Assembly: GCA_033439765.1 (NCBI GenBank)
Contig: JAULSN010000003.1
Coordinates: forward strand, 310,001-374,000
Direction: 5' to 3'
From: Lasiosphaeria ovina
Taxonomy: Eukaryota; Ascomycota; Sordariomycetes; Sordariales; Lasiosphaeriaceae
Length of the DNA: 64,000 nt
The notes below the pieces were generated by a model, which saw only the letters and a program-made list of their open reading frames with translations, had not been told where the DNA came from and ran no database searches. Both the position numbers and the translations under genes were made by a program. Below, piece by piece: positions 10,521-23,103 of the stretch (positions are counted from its first letter, which is position 1; each line of letters opens with the position of its first letter).

Positions 10521-13500
10521 GGTTGCGTCCAGCCGTGCGGTCGCGCGCACATATCCGGTCGTATCCTTGGTTCGCAGAGAGAAAATGTGTCGCCAAGATG
10601 GTATGTGGGGTTGACGACGTGGACGGCGAAATGTGAATGAATGTCGGAATCGATGGTCGACCAGACGGGCGCGCGAGGGACGAACGAGGCAAATGGGAGG
10701 GAAGTGTGGGTTGGACGGAATTCGGTTTCACTGACCTTCTGGGGGAGGGGGTTGCAAAAACAAAAGGGTGACCGTGCCGAGTTCCTGTTCCGGGTCCTGT
10801 TCCTGTCCTGTCCTGTCCAACTCTCTTTCCCTGCAACCAGCAACGACAACCTTCGTCTCGACCTTCGACTTCGTCACCAACAACGACCAAAATAAAACTA
10901 CACCTGAAGAGGTTGTTCCTAGAAGCGATGCTGAAAAGATGAAGGGGAGAGGAAAGAGCGGAACAGACGGAACCATGAAGGACGGGGAAAGGGATGGGCC
11001 CGGAGCTAAGGTAACTTAGTGTCGAGCAAAGCTTCCGCAAGGGGGCAAGGGCGAAGCGCGAAAGGGAGCTAGGTGACAAGGGAGCGACTTCCAGCTCGTC
11101 GCCATGGCCGCCGCGCCTGCTGCCTGCTCCCTGCGCCGGTGCCGCCAAACTGCGGGGCCTGGCCGCGGTTGGCTAGCAAAAGCGAGGTACCTTATGGGTA
11201 CATGCATGCGGCAAGTCAAATCTGTCTGCTCCATTGTCCACTCTGTGAACAGGGCAGTGGTCGACGCTTCCAACTCCCTACCCAGCGCATTGTTTCCTCG
11301 GTTAGCTGGGGCGAACTGGGTTGGGGTCGCGGACGAAACAAAGCTCCCAGGCATTCCATTACTCTAAAGCACCCCCAGAACCTTAGCACCAGCCTTTCCC
11401 GCCGGGAATCTCACGACACAGCACGCATCACCCCTGCACTGTAAGAACAGTCTGATAGGTGCCGATTAACGACCCGGGAAGTTTGTTAAACTTAAGGTAG
11501 CTTACGGCTTGTGCTAAAAAAAAGAAGACAAAACTCAAGAGCTTGGCGAGCTCTCTATGTTGGTGTCCACTCTCACCTTCCGCTGTCACCCACACACCCA
11601 TCATTTCGAACGGTTCTCTCCATCGAACTGGTGCAGCGCGCCGTCCCGATCTTTGGCTCTTCCCATTGGCCGAGATTGGGAGCGGCTCGTGACTGACTCG
11701 AGCCCGTCTCTGGGAGTCCGCTCGAGCCCTGGCTCGTGCCCCATAGACGGCCGTGCTGGTTCGTTCGTTGGGAATTCGAAGGTACCGCCGCCAGCGCCTT
11801 TGAAAGACGGAGGCGGCAGAAACGGCTTTGTCGTTGTTCCAGCTCTTTTTTAGAGTGACGGGAGTTACTCAACTGCCTTTTTTTCTGCTCCCATGTCTAG
11901 ATAATGGAAGTTGCTTTTCTTTCAGCAATGCTAGGCGGAGAACCCGTCTTACACTTTCAGCACAATTTGACTCGGGGCCGTAGGTCGGACGAACCTGCAG
12001 ACCGTTCTCCAGCGGGGCTCTGGAATGGAAGGCCAAACCCTGCACTTTATACATAGACATATATAGCCTGCGACAAGATCCTTCAACTCTGATGACTGTT
12101 GATATTTTTGCCAAGGTTAGTTGTGATGATAAACACTGTGCGCAAGGTGCCTTGCATTGTCTGTATATATCATCGGGCCACAACCGAACCGAGGCAAGCC
12201 AACGGCTTTTCTTCACCTTGATTCGCGTCCACTCGGTTGGGGGTCATGTGGCGACGAGGAAATGCGCTGCCCAATCATGCCCAACCCACTCCACTTTGCA
12301 ACGCCGGACCGGCGCAGCCCTCCGCATTCTTCTGGCTCTGACTGTGGTTCTGGTCCAGGGTCGTGTACACCTCCGCCGGGGTTTGAAAGCAGAACGCGGC
12401 GACTTTTTGCAGGGGATGTTGACAAGGGATATACACGTGTAAGCCTGAAATACAGGGGGTCTGAAGTCACTTTACTAGCAGGTTCTTCCCAAAAAGTCAC
12501 CAAATGTCACGTGGTGGCTTGAAGGTATCGCGTTATGCTTTCAAACCCCAGCGGAGGTGTTATGTATAAGACAGACTGCTGTAGCCTGTGGACTGGGCAG
12601 CGTGTGCCCAGACGCGCAGCGGCGCGGTAACATGTTCCACCCATTCACTGCCCAATTTGCCCATGTCCAGGCCCATGCCGGCTCGAAGGATCGCTTGGAA
12701 ATGGGCAGAGGTGAGGAGGCGTGAGGGTGGGGTTTGTTGCTACTGTGTAGCAAAAGGCAGAAAAAAAAAGAGATAACATCCATGCGCCCTCGGAAGACCC
12801 AAAACAGATTGGGCGAGGCAATCTGGTCGTCCGTAAAGGGCTGTCCCGAGCCTAGAGCCTCGTCCCCGGCGGCTGGGAGCCACACGAGATTGGCGAGAGC
12901 AGTCTGGCATGCAGGGGCGCCCTGCAGTTGGGCATCCCAGTGGCACGTTCGTCAAACCTTGGAGGGGTGGGGGGGAACACACGGAGCTTATTTTTGGGAG
13001 CGGCTTGCTTCACGACAGGATTTTCATTCGCAAGCGTCCAAGTCGGTATCCAAAAAGCTCCCGGCCGGCCTGCCCCAATTAAAATTATCATCCTATGGAT
13101 TAGAGAGCAAGTATAAAGTGCAAATAAACGCTTCCGGCAATCACCAAGAATAATATTCTTAAAAGACAAAGAATAAATACAACCCGTTTACCCCAAGCCA
13201 AGTCAATTGTGACAACGCGACTCGCTTGCTGGCCGCAGTCGCAGTCGCATTGGCCCCGGATAATGGTCCCGAACCCCCGCGAACGCTTCCGAATAAAAAG
13301 AGGGGCAAGAAAGCTCTCTCTCTCGGCGACTACCTTACCTAGGTAGGTACGTAAATACACGAAGACCAGCTTTGTTTCTTTATTCTTCTTCTTTTTTGAG
13401 GATAATCGAAATCAAATATTTAAATGCCTTCCTTTATGTTCTGGGTCTTTCCCGAAACTACGGTTGATATCGACAAGAACCAACTCCCGGGAAGTCATGG

Positions 13501-14047
13501 ATCACCACATGCAAAAATCACCACAGCAGTAGTCTTGCAGCATGGCATCAAGCTTTGCTTTTTGATTTGTATATCTAGGACCCAGCTATGTTGTCAATGA
13601 CAACTAGACCTACTTTTTCCGCTCCTCGTCCCTTTCCTTGGGTCCATTATTACCTAGTAACCGATGCAGCGTCCATGCAATATTAAACAGAATTGCCCCT
13701 CCTTCGGTGGCGGTGAGAAACAGCACGGAGCTCGCTCTTCTCCCTCTGCAGGAAGGCAAACTCGTATGCAAGATGTTTACCACATAGATATATATATGCA
13801 GAGGACATATTTGTGTATGTCTCCGCCGATTCTGCAAATGAAAAGCAAACCCCGAGTTACGCCAGCGCTTATGTTTTTCTTTGCCTTGCCATCCATAAAA
13901 CCAACCCCTCGGGGAAATAAAAGACTGTTTCTTTCCTTCTCCCTGAAGCTCTCCCCTGAACTTCTCGGGAATGGTATCCTGATTGTCTACCACGTGGCTA
14001 CAGCCGAGCGTGTCTGCCATCGGTGAAGTGATGCAGATGCCGGCACG
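10521..14047. other. Gene-poor intergenic region
   Basis: No gene is supported over about 3.5 kb. Contents noted: pyrimidine-rich stretches near 10790-10860; a run TACCTTACCTAGGTAGGTAC at 13331-13350, one of the clearest copies of the dispersed motif; and an AT-rich segment near 13370-13440. Open frames such as minus 10456-11148 have repetitive Arg/Ser/Pro composition with no splice structure. Confidence 0.5.
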
Positions 14048-15919
14048 TCACCAGCCGACTGGCCGCCCGACCCGGCCCGCCTCGGACGGGTGGGGGAGAA
14101 CGGGTACGTTGGTTGTGGGTGCCATTGACCGCGGCCGTGCTTCAACCACATAGCTAACGCCGTCCTCGGACGCGTACGACGGCGGCCGCGGGGCCGTTGT
14201 TCGAGGAGCGTGGCTGCTGCCACTATCGCTCCCACTCCTTGCCCCTGGTCCGCCGCTTCCTCCGGAAGAGCTGCTGCTGCTGCTGCTACTGCTGCTACTA
14301 CCACTGCCGCTGCTGTCTGATGACGCCTCCTCCTTATCCGTGTCCAGTGGAGGGGCATCATGGTTGCGCATCCAGTATATGCGATTGGGGTCGACCCGCT
14401 AGAGCAATAACAAATGTCAGTCAATCTCAACTTCTCTTATCCATCTTCGTTTTCTTCCAGAAGGTAGAGTAAGGTGTGCAGGCACATCAACATACCACGC
14501 TCTCGCGCCACAGGCCGTAGGCGGGGGGCTTGATTTTTGTGGTCTCGCTCTCAATGCCAGCTGCCTCCTCGTCGCGCGCCAGCACAACGCGGATCGGCTG
14601 CTCCGGGATGGCGTAGCCGCCGGGCCCGCGCATCTCGGGCAGCCGGTCGGTGTTCCCGTGGCGCTCGCCCCTGACCAGCAGAATGCACAGCCGGACTAGC
14701 CCGTGGCAGAAAATTATGGTGACAAAGAGGATAATGAGGATCAGCAGCACCGTGAACTCGCTGCTGTTGATGTTTTTGGTGAGGGAGAGCGAGAGGTCTG
14801 TTTTTGTTCGGTGTTAGTCCACTCGTTCGCTCGATATACTAGGGCCAGTAGCGGAAGAAAAAAAGGGGTACGCAGGTGGGCTTGCTGCGCAAATAAAGAG
14901 ACAGGGGAAAAGGGGTAAGGTGACTTACAAACTGCCAACATCAGCAGGAGAAACATGCCCGACACGAAACATCGCAGTATCTGCGTCCGAACCCGGCGCG
15001 ACTTGACCCACGGGAAGCAAAAGAGAAAGTGCTTCGGTGGGGGCCTGCGGTCGCGACGCTCGTGGCGCTCACGACGCCGCCGCCGCCTCTCGCCCTCGCC
15101 CTCGCCCTCGCCATCTGCCTCTGCCGAGCCTAGTCCGCTGCTGCTGTCCTCGGCATGGCGCCGGTGATGTCGTTCTCGCTCACGCTCGCGCTCGCGCCGC
15201 CTCCTACTCCGGCTACTGCCGCTGGAGTCTCGCCCCTCGTCCCGCGATCGCTGCGACCGATGCCCGTGGGATCGGCCTGACCTATCGCTGCCGTTCCGGC
15301 GGTGCTCTAGCCGCCTCCGCCGCCTGCCGTCGTCTTGGTTCTCGGCGCTCGCAGCGGCTTCTGGTGCAACATGTGCCCGCGGTGGCGGCGTAACTCCCGT
15401 GCCTGGCCGAGACGGGGGGCCGTTAGAGCCCTGCGTCCACGTCCGCGTCAGGTTCGGCAGGTGCAGCCGCGTGCCGGGCAGGGCCTGGGCGCCGATGCGG
15501 AACTGCGGTGTCTTGGGACTCTCTGTGTCGTCGTCTCCGCCGTGCTGCATGTCCACCCCCGTGCCCGGTGGCGCACCGTCACCCGAATAGTGGCTACTGC
15601 TTGGCCGAGGGAACATGCCTGGCTGTCCCACTGGTCGTGTGCTGCTAGCTACGCTGAACCAGCTCGGTATGGCAGGCCGGAATCTTGAAACGAATCTCGA
15701 CGGTCGCTCGGCCATCTCGGCAGTGGCGGCAGCGGCAGCAGGTCGCTGGGCCTCGAGGTCGGCCGCCGCATGGGCGCGGGGCGAGAGGGGGGCGCGGTCA
15801 TCGTCATCGTCCAAATCGAGGGGCGGGCCATTGCCCGTGCCGCTTGCGTCACGGCCACGGCCAAGGAAGTTGAAGCGGTCCATGTTTGGCCGCGGGAGGG
15901 TAAACGGGAGGTTGTTCAT
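14048..15919 (-). CDS. Two-span membrane protein with Arg/Glu-rich and poly-Ser arms
   Basis: Exons 15919-14929, 14797-14496 and 14398-14048 encode 547 residues, with phases that close. The N-terminal 300 residues are disordered: an acidic DLDDDDDRAPLSP patch, Pro/Ser stretches, then a strongly basic run of RRRRERERERER type. A conserved-looking FLFCFPWVKSRRVR motif precedes the first span (CFVSGMFLLLMLAV continuing into exon 2 as YLSLSL). A short NINSSE loop follows, then a second span (LLILIILFVTIIFCHGLVRL). The cytosolic tail contains GPGGYAIPEQPIRVVLARDEE and PPAYGLWRESV, then a run of about 12 Ser. I recall similar uncharacterised proteins across Sordariomycetes, but no function. An alternative start is the ATG at 15883. 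Confidence 0.78.
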
Positions 15920-18900
15920 TGTGCTTTCTACTGCACGTTCCGTATCGTGCTTCCTGCAGGACAGGACAAGATCTCGGTAGGTTGCCCTCCACGAGGTCGG
16001 AATCGGTGGCACGCGACGTCGCCCGGCTTGTCGTCCGTTGTCATCGATTGCTGGCTGGACTGCGCATGCTATTTCTACCTCCACACGACGTGTTCCTCGA
16101 CACCAGTCCTCCTCTACTTAAACTGTCTGGAATCCGACTTGGTGCTAGTGTCGACTAGGCCAGGTCGTTTGATCGGTGCTGGTCGGGACGATCGTGTGGG
16201 TGCGTATATAAGGAGCGTGCAACGAGCCGCTGTCACCGGCTGCGTGAGTATATCTCCAGATGCCGCTATCCGTGGATATTGTCGAGGGGGGGCAGCAGCC
16301 AGGGTAATATTCAGGATTAGATGTTGGGAGAAGAAAGTCGTGTCCCGAGTAAGGGGGAGGGTAAATGTCTTGGGGGTATCTTATGCCGAAGGGAGAGAAA
16401 AGAGATTCCGTTGAGAGAGTGACTGTGTAAGGAGGGTGAAGAACGAGATTAAGCAACGCCGTCCAATGATTCCATGCCCTTGCGGTGGTTGTTCCCCCGG
16501 CTCCCAGAGCCCTTTTTGTATAATGCAGAATGCCAAACGACAGGACCTAGAGGGAAGGGAAAAGAGTCGAGACAAAATACAAATGTCCCAATTGAGACAC
16601 TAACTGGACAGAATGCAAGGAAACGAATGCGCCGTCTCGTCTGGGCAGTGTTTTGATGCACGCGCGGGCTCGTCGAAAGTCGCGGCAAATACAATCACAC
16701 CAAAGGAAATAAGGAAAGTGGAAGATGGTAGACTTTGCTGGGCGGGCAGCGGTGGTGTTGATGTTTGTTAGGCTGAGGATCGCGGGCGGTGGCGGCAATG
16801 GTCTTCTACGACGTTGATTCGTGGGCGGAGCACCATGTTTAGTTGTTTCGGAAGTGGTGTGTGCATGCACCCATGTACGGTGGAAACGAACCTAACAAAC
16901 CACCACCCCGTGTGTCCTCGGATCGAAGGGACCTCCAGAGAGAGACCTTTTTCGACAGCACGATGGAGGTCCGGACGACGCGGGAAATTGTGACCCTCGT
17001 TCGTCGAAGGGAAGGGGTGGAAAAGAAAGGGGGGTGGAGGGGAGGGTGAAAACGACCGAGCCCAGGGACGAGTCGACGAGGTTGCGTCGCAGGTGATACG
17101 ATACCTACTCTCTAAATGCAAGGAGAAGCAGAGTTGCACCACGGGAAACCACCCCTACGACAGTCACTGTTGCCCTGCGAGGTGCGTGCGCACAAACACA
17201 CATGCACAATATGGACAGTAACCAACTCCCATTAACTGTAGTGGATGGTAGGCACAGAATGGAAGTTCAATCACGGAACCGCCCTGCTGCCTCTCCCGGA
17301 GCTGTGCCTTTCCTTCCCGAGGCGTGCATCCTCTGGCAGTCAGGCGGAGTCGCCTGCGACGACGTACGCAGGGGGCTTCCACGGATAGGAACAGGAAGGA
17401 GCGATACAGGACCAGTCCACACCATAGCATCTACGGAGTAGGGTAGTACCTGCAGTTCTCAGACAGCCTAAGCCCAACCTACATCATCTTGAGGTGGAGG
17501 GGGCAGAGGGCCAGGTATTTTCTCCCATTTCTTTTCCTTTTCAGCGCGGCCCTGAACAAGTAAGGTAGTAGTTTCCATCCAATCCAATTCGTTGGTCCAA
17601 GAACGCTACGCTACACGGCACTCCATCACACATAACGCACTCGTCATTAGCCCGCTGGAATCCGTCCATTGTATTATCCATACTTTTAGTGCCCGCAGTG
17701 CACATTAATGTTCGTCCCGGGCGTACCTTGCATTCGGCAGCTAAGAATTGGCTGTGCGCAGCTGCACTCCCGCGTCTTGGTGCTCGGGGGCGAGTGTCAG
17801 CCCCTTGGAGCTCCACGGCGATGATTCGCCGGCGCCGCAGCCCAGGGCGCAAGAGAGGGAGGCGCATCCCTGAACCACCAGAAAGTGGACGGGAGCGCCC
17901 AGATGATTGGCTCCCGGGGCTCGGGCTGCGGCGTCGCATGAAGTCTCAAAGGGAGGAAGGGGAGGGGGGAGGTGGGGATGAAAAGCAGGGGACCAGACGT
18001 TTCGGATCGTCACGCTTCAGATAGCCGAGGCGGGGGAGGTGGCCCGACGTTGATTGCTCACAATTGCGCTGCGAGCCTCGACACAGCGGCCCAAATCCAA
18101 TATCCTGGGCTGCCGCGCTGCAACTGAGGCAGCAAGTTGTTTTGCGTCGTCGACACTCGGCAGCCATCAACAATAAACACAACGGAACGAGACTGGTTGG
18201 CTATAAGCAAACCAAATCGCGGTTCTCTGCATTGGTGACACCAAGGAGCTACCGTTATCGCCATCGCAGACACAACAACCACAACAAACACCAGAAAGAC
18301 TGGCTGTGAACTTCTTTCTATACTTGCACTAGTGCCCTTGGTGCTCGCACCCGCTCCGTGTAGCAACAACTAGCAAGTCTAACTGAATATAGAGCCGTCA
18401 GGTGCGTGTGCCTTCAAGAGACGCCGCAAGCCAGACACCTCAGGACAAACCATGCTCGGGGCGGAGTGAGGTCCATCCATACACATGTAAAGTGACTGCT
18501 TTGAGCCTCATCTTGTAATGTCCAGCAGGCTCGCACTGGCAGGCTCGCACCGGCAGGCTCGCACTCGCTCGCAACTTAGAACTAGTCCACAACAAGATCG
18601 TGAATTCGTGATCACACCGGCAATCCCAGCTCCTTTCGCGTGTCGGCCATGAAATACCATTTCAAGGCTGGGTATCTTATTTTCTACATTTGTTTCCACA
18701 ACAAAGCTATGCCGCCCAGGACCCATTTCCCCTTGAAAAGGGCAGTGCCGTAGTTTGACTTGAGCAGCCTCCCTCGTCCACTTGCGAACTGGGTACAACG
18801 TTGCGGCGGATATCTATACATATGTCTTTCGCGCCCATGCTTTGCGCACATGGGCAAAGAGCTGCGCCTGTGATTCTGTTCTGCCGGCCGCAGAAAACGG

Positions 18901-19025
18901 CCGATGCACATCCTAGCGCGCCCGGCAATGCAGCACATATCGTCGGTGCCACACGGGCCGCAGAAAGCTGACCTGGTCCGATGTTACTCGCCCTCCAGGG
19001 TCTCAAGGCACCCATTTAGTCGCAA
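15920..19025. other. Gene-poor intergenic region
   Basis: No gene is supported. The left part is the promoter side of the membrane-protein gene; the right part is the 3' flank of the U5 WD40 gene (stop at 19026). A short tandem GGCAGGCTCGCAC-like repeat (three imperfect units) lies near 18520-18565. Frames on both strands are short and show no family resemblance. Confidence 0.5.
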
Positions 19026-20264
19026 CTACTTCAGCTCGCCCAACAGCATGGTTCGATCAGATGACGCAGATAGAACTAGCAGCTAGAGTTAGCAAACACA
19101 GGGCATAATGGCCGAAACACAATGATTAGCAACGTACTGAGAGGGTCTGATCCTGTGGAGAACTCGGCGCAATTGACTGTTCCCTTGTGGCCGGGAAGCT
19201 TGTACAGAAGCTTCCCCGAGTCGCTCGCCCAGATAACAACCGTACCATCGCCCGCGCCGACGGCGATCTTCTTGCCGTCCTTGTCCCAGCTTCCGTGAAT
19301 CAGGTTCTTTTCCAGGCCGAGCGGGGCTCCGTCGAAGGTGCGAAGGTGACGCTCGGCAGGCGCAAAGGGTCTGATATCCCACGTCCTTGCCGTCGAGTCC
19401 ATTGAGTATGAAAGCAGCTGTTGAGAATCGGGCGACACCTTGAGGGTTGTGATGGTGTCTTGGTGGCCGATCATCGAGTAAACGACGGCCTTCTTCCGGA
19501 TGTCCCACACCTTGATGTCGTTGTCGATGGCTCCGGAGAAGATTTCGTTGCCTGCCTCGGATATGGCAACAGCCGTGATGGGGAACTCGGTCTCGATGTA
19601 GTCGACGGCATTCTTCGTCCGCGGATCCCAGATGCCAATGGTCCCATCGTCGCTGCCGCTGATGAGCAGTTCCTCGCCGCGCTTGCTGATGTCCATCGTG
19701 TTGACAATCTCGTCGTGCCCCACATAGCGCCGTATCCTGGTCCCCGACGTGAGATCCCAGCTCGCAAGGTGCATATCGGCCGAGGCGGAAAAGAGGATCT
19801 CGGAGTCGCGCGACCACTGGAGGTCGAGGACGGCGCCTTTGTGTCCATTCAACACGCCGTAGTTTTCGCAATCGCCATATGTTCTCCAGAGCACTATGTA
19901 CATATCAGCGGCTAGCCTTGGCCACTCCCAAAGAGTGGCAGCATACTTATTGTCCTGTCCATGGACCCCGACGCTATTAGATTCCCAGACGGGTCGAATT
20001 TGGCCGAAAAGATCTCGCCAGAATGTCCCGAGAGCTCCATTACGGGGGCCTGGAGACCGCTCGTTCGGGGCGCCTGCACCACACGTCTGTCAGCGTCATA
20101 AGTGAATGCGCGACAAGTAATGGCGGACGAACCGCCTGGATCAGAGCGCTGCTGCTCCCCGACGCGCCAGACCTCGCCAGAGCGCGACTGGAGCCCACAT
20201 TCTGCCTCTTCACCAATTGACCGCCGCTGGGGTCATCTGACGCCGGTCGCTTCTCTGCCGACAT
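19026..20264 (-). CDS. cwf17: U5 snRNP 40-kDa-type WD40 protein (Prp8-binding)
   Basis: Exons 20264-20133, 20073-19947, 19893-19138 and 19075-19026 give 354 residues, close to the family's usual size. After an N-terminal tail (MSAEKRPASDD, then ALIQA), seven WD repeats follow. They include HSGEIFSAKFDPSGNLIASG, LWRTYGDCENYGVLNGHKGA, GHDEIVNTMDISKRGEE, SGSDDGTIGIWDPRTKNA, GAIDNDIKVWDIRKKAV, SMDSTARTWDIRPFAP and GAGDGTVVIWASDSGKLLY. The last exon supplies the closing LSASSDRTMLLGELK. The order and wording match SNRNP40/Spf38, a nuclear splicing protein bound to Prp8 in U5 and the tri-snRNP. The first donor (GTTCGT) is weak but keeps frame and family sequence. The gene is head to head with bet3. 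Confidence 0.93.
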
Positions 20265-20660
20265 GATTTCGCAGTCGGAACGAGCAACCTGGAATGTGGG
20301 ATTAATCGGCAGGTGGGTAATGAGACTCGGGTTGGTGCGCTCGATGATGCGCCTTCTCAAAATTCGATGGCAGCTCCCGCTAAATCGAGGGAAAACATTA
20401 GCGGGATTTTAGATTCCCCGCTTTCCGTCAGGGCGTTCTGTGGGGCCATTGGGGTTGGTGGGGTTAGTGTGGTCGGGAGAGAAAGGCGCGACACCCGACA
20501 GCTGAGGCAGGGCGGCCTTCAGGCGAGACCCCTGCTGTTATTAGTTACCACGGCGCAATCCCACCGCCCCCCCAACGTTCGATCCGGCCCACCTGGACTC
20601 GTTTGACCTGTCCCAGCAACACCGCACTCCAGCAGCTTGCGGCTATTTTCGAGGCCCACG
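20265..20660. promoter_or_regulatory. Shared divergent promoter region of the U5 WD40 gene and bet3
   Basis: About 396 bp separate the two start codons, which point away from each other, so both promoters must lie here or overlap the leaders. I see no convincing TATA box. That bet3 and the splicing gene are co-regulated is inference from position only. Confidence 0.6.
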
Positions 20661-21490
20661 ATGTCGGCAAGTAAGGCGTCCCGGTTAGGGGAAGAGTAAG
20701 TCGGTGTCCCAGTCCCTCCCCCTCGTGCAGCTGCTAATCTCGACTCGTCCCTTGGCTAGGATCTGGAAGTAAGCGCCCGCGCGTGCTTCGGCCCGCTCTG
20801 CTGGCACGCCGCCAAACCCCTCCTCCAGCTCGCTGCTAACCGTCGAGAAGAACGCGCATCGACAAAGTCAACTCAGAGCTCGTCGTCCTCACGTACGGAA
20901 CCATTGTCGCGCAGCTCTGCAAGGACTTTGACAGCGACTATGTCGAGGTCAACAAGCAGCTCGACAAGATGGGCTACAACATTGGCCTGCGCCTGATCGA
21001 GGACTACCTGGCCAAGTCCAACACGATGCGGCGGTGTGCAAACTTTCGGGAAACGGCCGAGATGATCGCCAAGGTGCGGCTGGTGTTTTCCCCGTGTGCT
21101 GTGCCCCCGTTGTCTTTGCCTTGGATGCGTGCGTGCGGGGGCTGACGATGTGGGAACTCTTCTCTTACGACTTTACAGGTTGGGTTCAAGATATTCCTCA
21201 ACATAACGCCGACAATCACCAACTGGACGAGCGACAGCAAGCAGTTCTCGCTCGTCTTCGACGAGAACCCGCTCGCAGACTTTGTCGAACTGCCCGACGA
21301 CGGCCGCGCGCAGGACGAGCTCTGGTTCTCAAACATCCTGTGCGGAGTGCTGAGGGGCGCGCTCGAGATGGTGCAGATGCAGGTCGAGGCGCACTTCATC
21401 AGCGACGTGCTCAGGGGCAATGACACGACCGAGATGCGCATCAGCCTTATACGGTATATTGACGACGAACTGCCGCCAGAGGACGACTAG
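20661..21490 (+). CDS. bet3: TRAPP complex subunit Bet3, with 9-nt micro-exon
   Basis: Exons 20661-20695, 20760-20768 (9 nt), 20851-21073 and 21179-21490 give 192 residues, matching Bet3 proteins. The N-terminus reads MSASKASRLGEEIWKTRIDK once the 9-nt exon (GATCTGGAA) is included. Diagnostic segments follow: ELVVLTYGTIVAQLCKDFDS, EVNKQLDKMGYNIGLRLIED, GFKIFLNITPTITNW, then FSLVFDENPLADFVELP and an end in YIDDELPPEDD. Bet3 is the core subunit of TRAPP complexes, which tether vesicles at the Golgi and activate Ypt1/Rab1. In known homologues a Cys in the hydrophobic pocket is palmitoylated; the Cys in VAQLCKDFDS fits that position. All four exons have GT-AG borders and compatible phases. Confidence 0.93.
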
Positions 21491-23103
21491 ACACTATGTT
21501 GCCCTCCATTTGGGGTTTGAGAAAACAAGGCGGAGGTGCTGTTCGAGCCGTGGTTCCCTTTTCCGAGTGATTGTGGCTCTGGTTCAAGTTGGAGTCCTGG
21601 CATGACGGGACATGGCACGCAAGCATGTGGGGCTGGGGTCGTCGGGCGGCTGCTGGGCAGATGCAGTCCGTATTGTTGAATAGCCCTTCCGGCTCTCAAA
21701 CGTGGCGCATCCCTTGGTGGTCTACCTGATGCAAGCGCGATGAGTGACGAGGCCATGCGGTCGGGACAGGGCGTGCGGCGGATACCTTGGCCGTGACAAC
21801 GGGCTTCGGATCCATGTAGTTGGGAGGCTCAGTGTCCCATATTTCTGGGTCACAACTCCGGCGCCTTAGTTCACAGGGCCCTCAACATGCGTCCCTTTAC
21901 TCGACAGACTTAACTGTCCTGTGGCTGGCGATGCATCTGGAGCATGGCGTGATGCCCGGGCTTACTTTATAAATGCCCACTTCCGCCCCTTGAGCCTGCC
22001 ATGTTGCTCGTGGATTAAAACATCCACTTCTCGGTCTGAGTGTATTGAGTTCTGTCCCAGTTAAATGTCTCCTTCGTGATGGGCTTCAGACCAACCTCAT
22101 TCGAGATAGGTAGTGTGGGGGCCGGTTGGAGATGCGGTCTGTGTAGCCCCGTGAAGCCGCTTTCGAACAGGACTGCGCCTCAGAATTCACCGCATCCTCA
22201 CCTGGACCCTGCAGGTTGCTCGGGAAAGGATTTAAGAGTTGGGGTTGACTGCCCGCGTTGTTTGTATTCCGAACAGGCGGGCCGAAATGCAAGCCTGGCT
22301 GGGAAACTTGGGAAAATACGGCCCGTGTGTGTTGAAGACAGCTCCCTTGGTTGTTGGTGAAAATGAAAATGAAGCGGTTGGGTGCCAGCCCTCGGCTCTT
22401 GCCTTCGTTCCATCTATTGGCCGACGGAGCTTTGCGGCCGCTGTGTTGAGCCTCAAATCAGCGCAGGCCGGCCGGCGGCCTACTTCACCGGAACCGGATG
22501 GAAACTGTCCAAACTACCTAGGTAGCACAGGGAATCCACGAAGTGATTGGCAAAGATGCCCGAGCCTTCTTCCGCGAGAAGTACCTTCATTTTCATTGCG
22601 TCTAACGTGTGGCTTTTGTTTCAATCATGTTGCGCCCTCAACCCTCTGAAGGCCCCGCCCCCAAACCCGCGTAAAGAAGGGTCATTGGGCCATCGGGTGG
22701 AGGTCGGAGAAAACGCGCCACTCTCAGCCCAGTCGCTGCGGCCCGGCTGTACGTATGTACCCACTCTTTCGGGGTTGCCTACCTCCGCCCGGGGTGGGTT
22801 CAGGCAGGAATTCGGACAAATGACCCGCAGGCGAGGCCACAGCCCCGTTCCGCCACAGTTTTATCGTCAGACGGCCCGCAGCAGATGACCACCTTCATCC
22901 CATCTCTTCCGAGGCGCCAAGCCATGTCTCACTCTCATGGTTGAGGCCATGGCCAAGACTGCATCTTTATTGCCATGAATCCCCCCTCCCCCCCCCCCCC
23001 AATTCTTCGACACCCGCCCTGCGAGTTCATGATTCTTTTCTGAGTCTCATCTTCTGGTTTCTCTGTGGCCCGCCGCACGGTCATTCCAAGTTCTCGACAC
23101 AAA
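21491..23103. other. Intergenic region between bet3 and an unrecognised gene
   Basis: No gene is supported. A palindromic CTACCTAGGTAG motif lies at about 22515-22526 and a poly-C tract at about 22981-23000, just upstream of the next gene. Some frames of about 100-135 codons exist but have no recognisable domain. Confidence 0.5.

Noticed and set aside
10456..11148. 230-codon minus-strand frame
   Set aside because: Repetitive Thr/Gly and Ser/Arg/Pro translation of pyrimidine-rich DNA without splice structure or domain.
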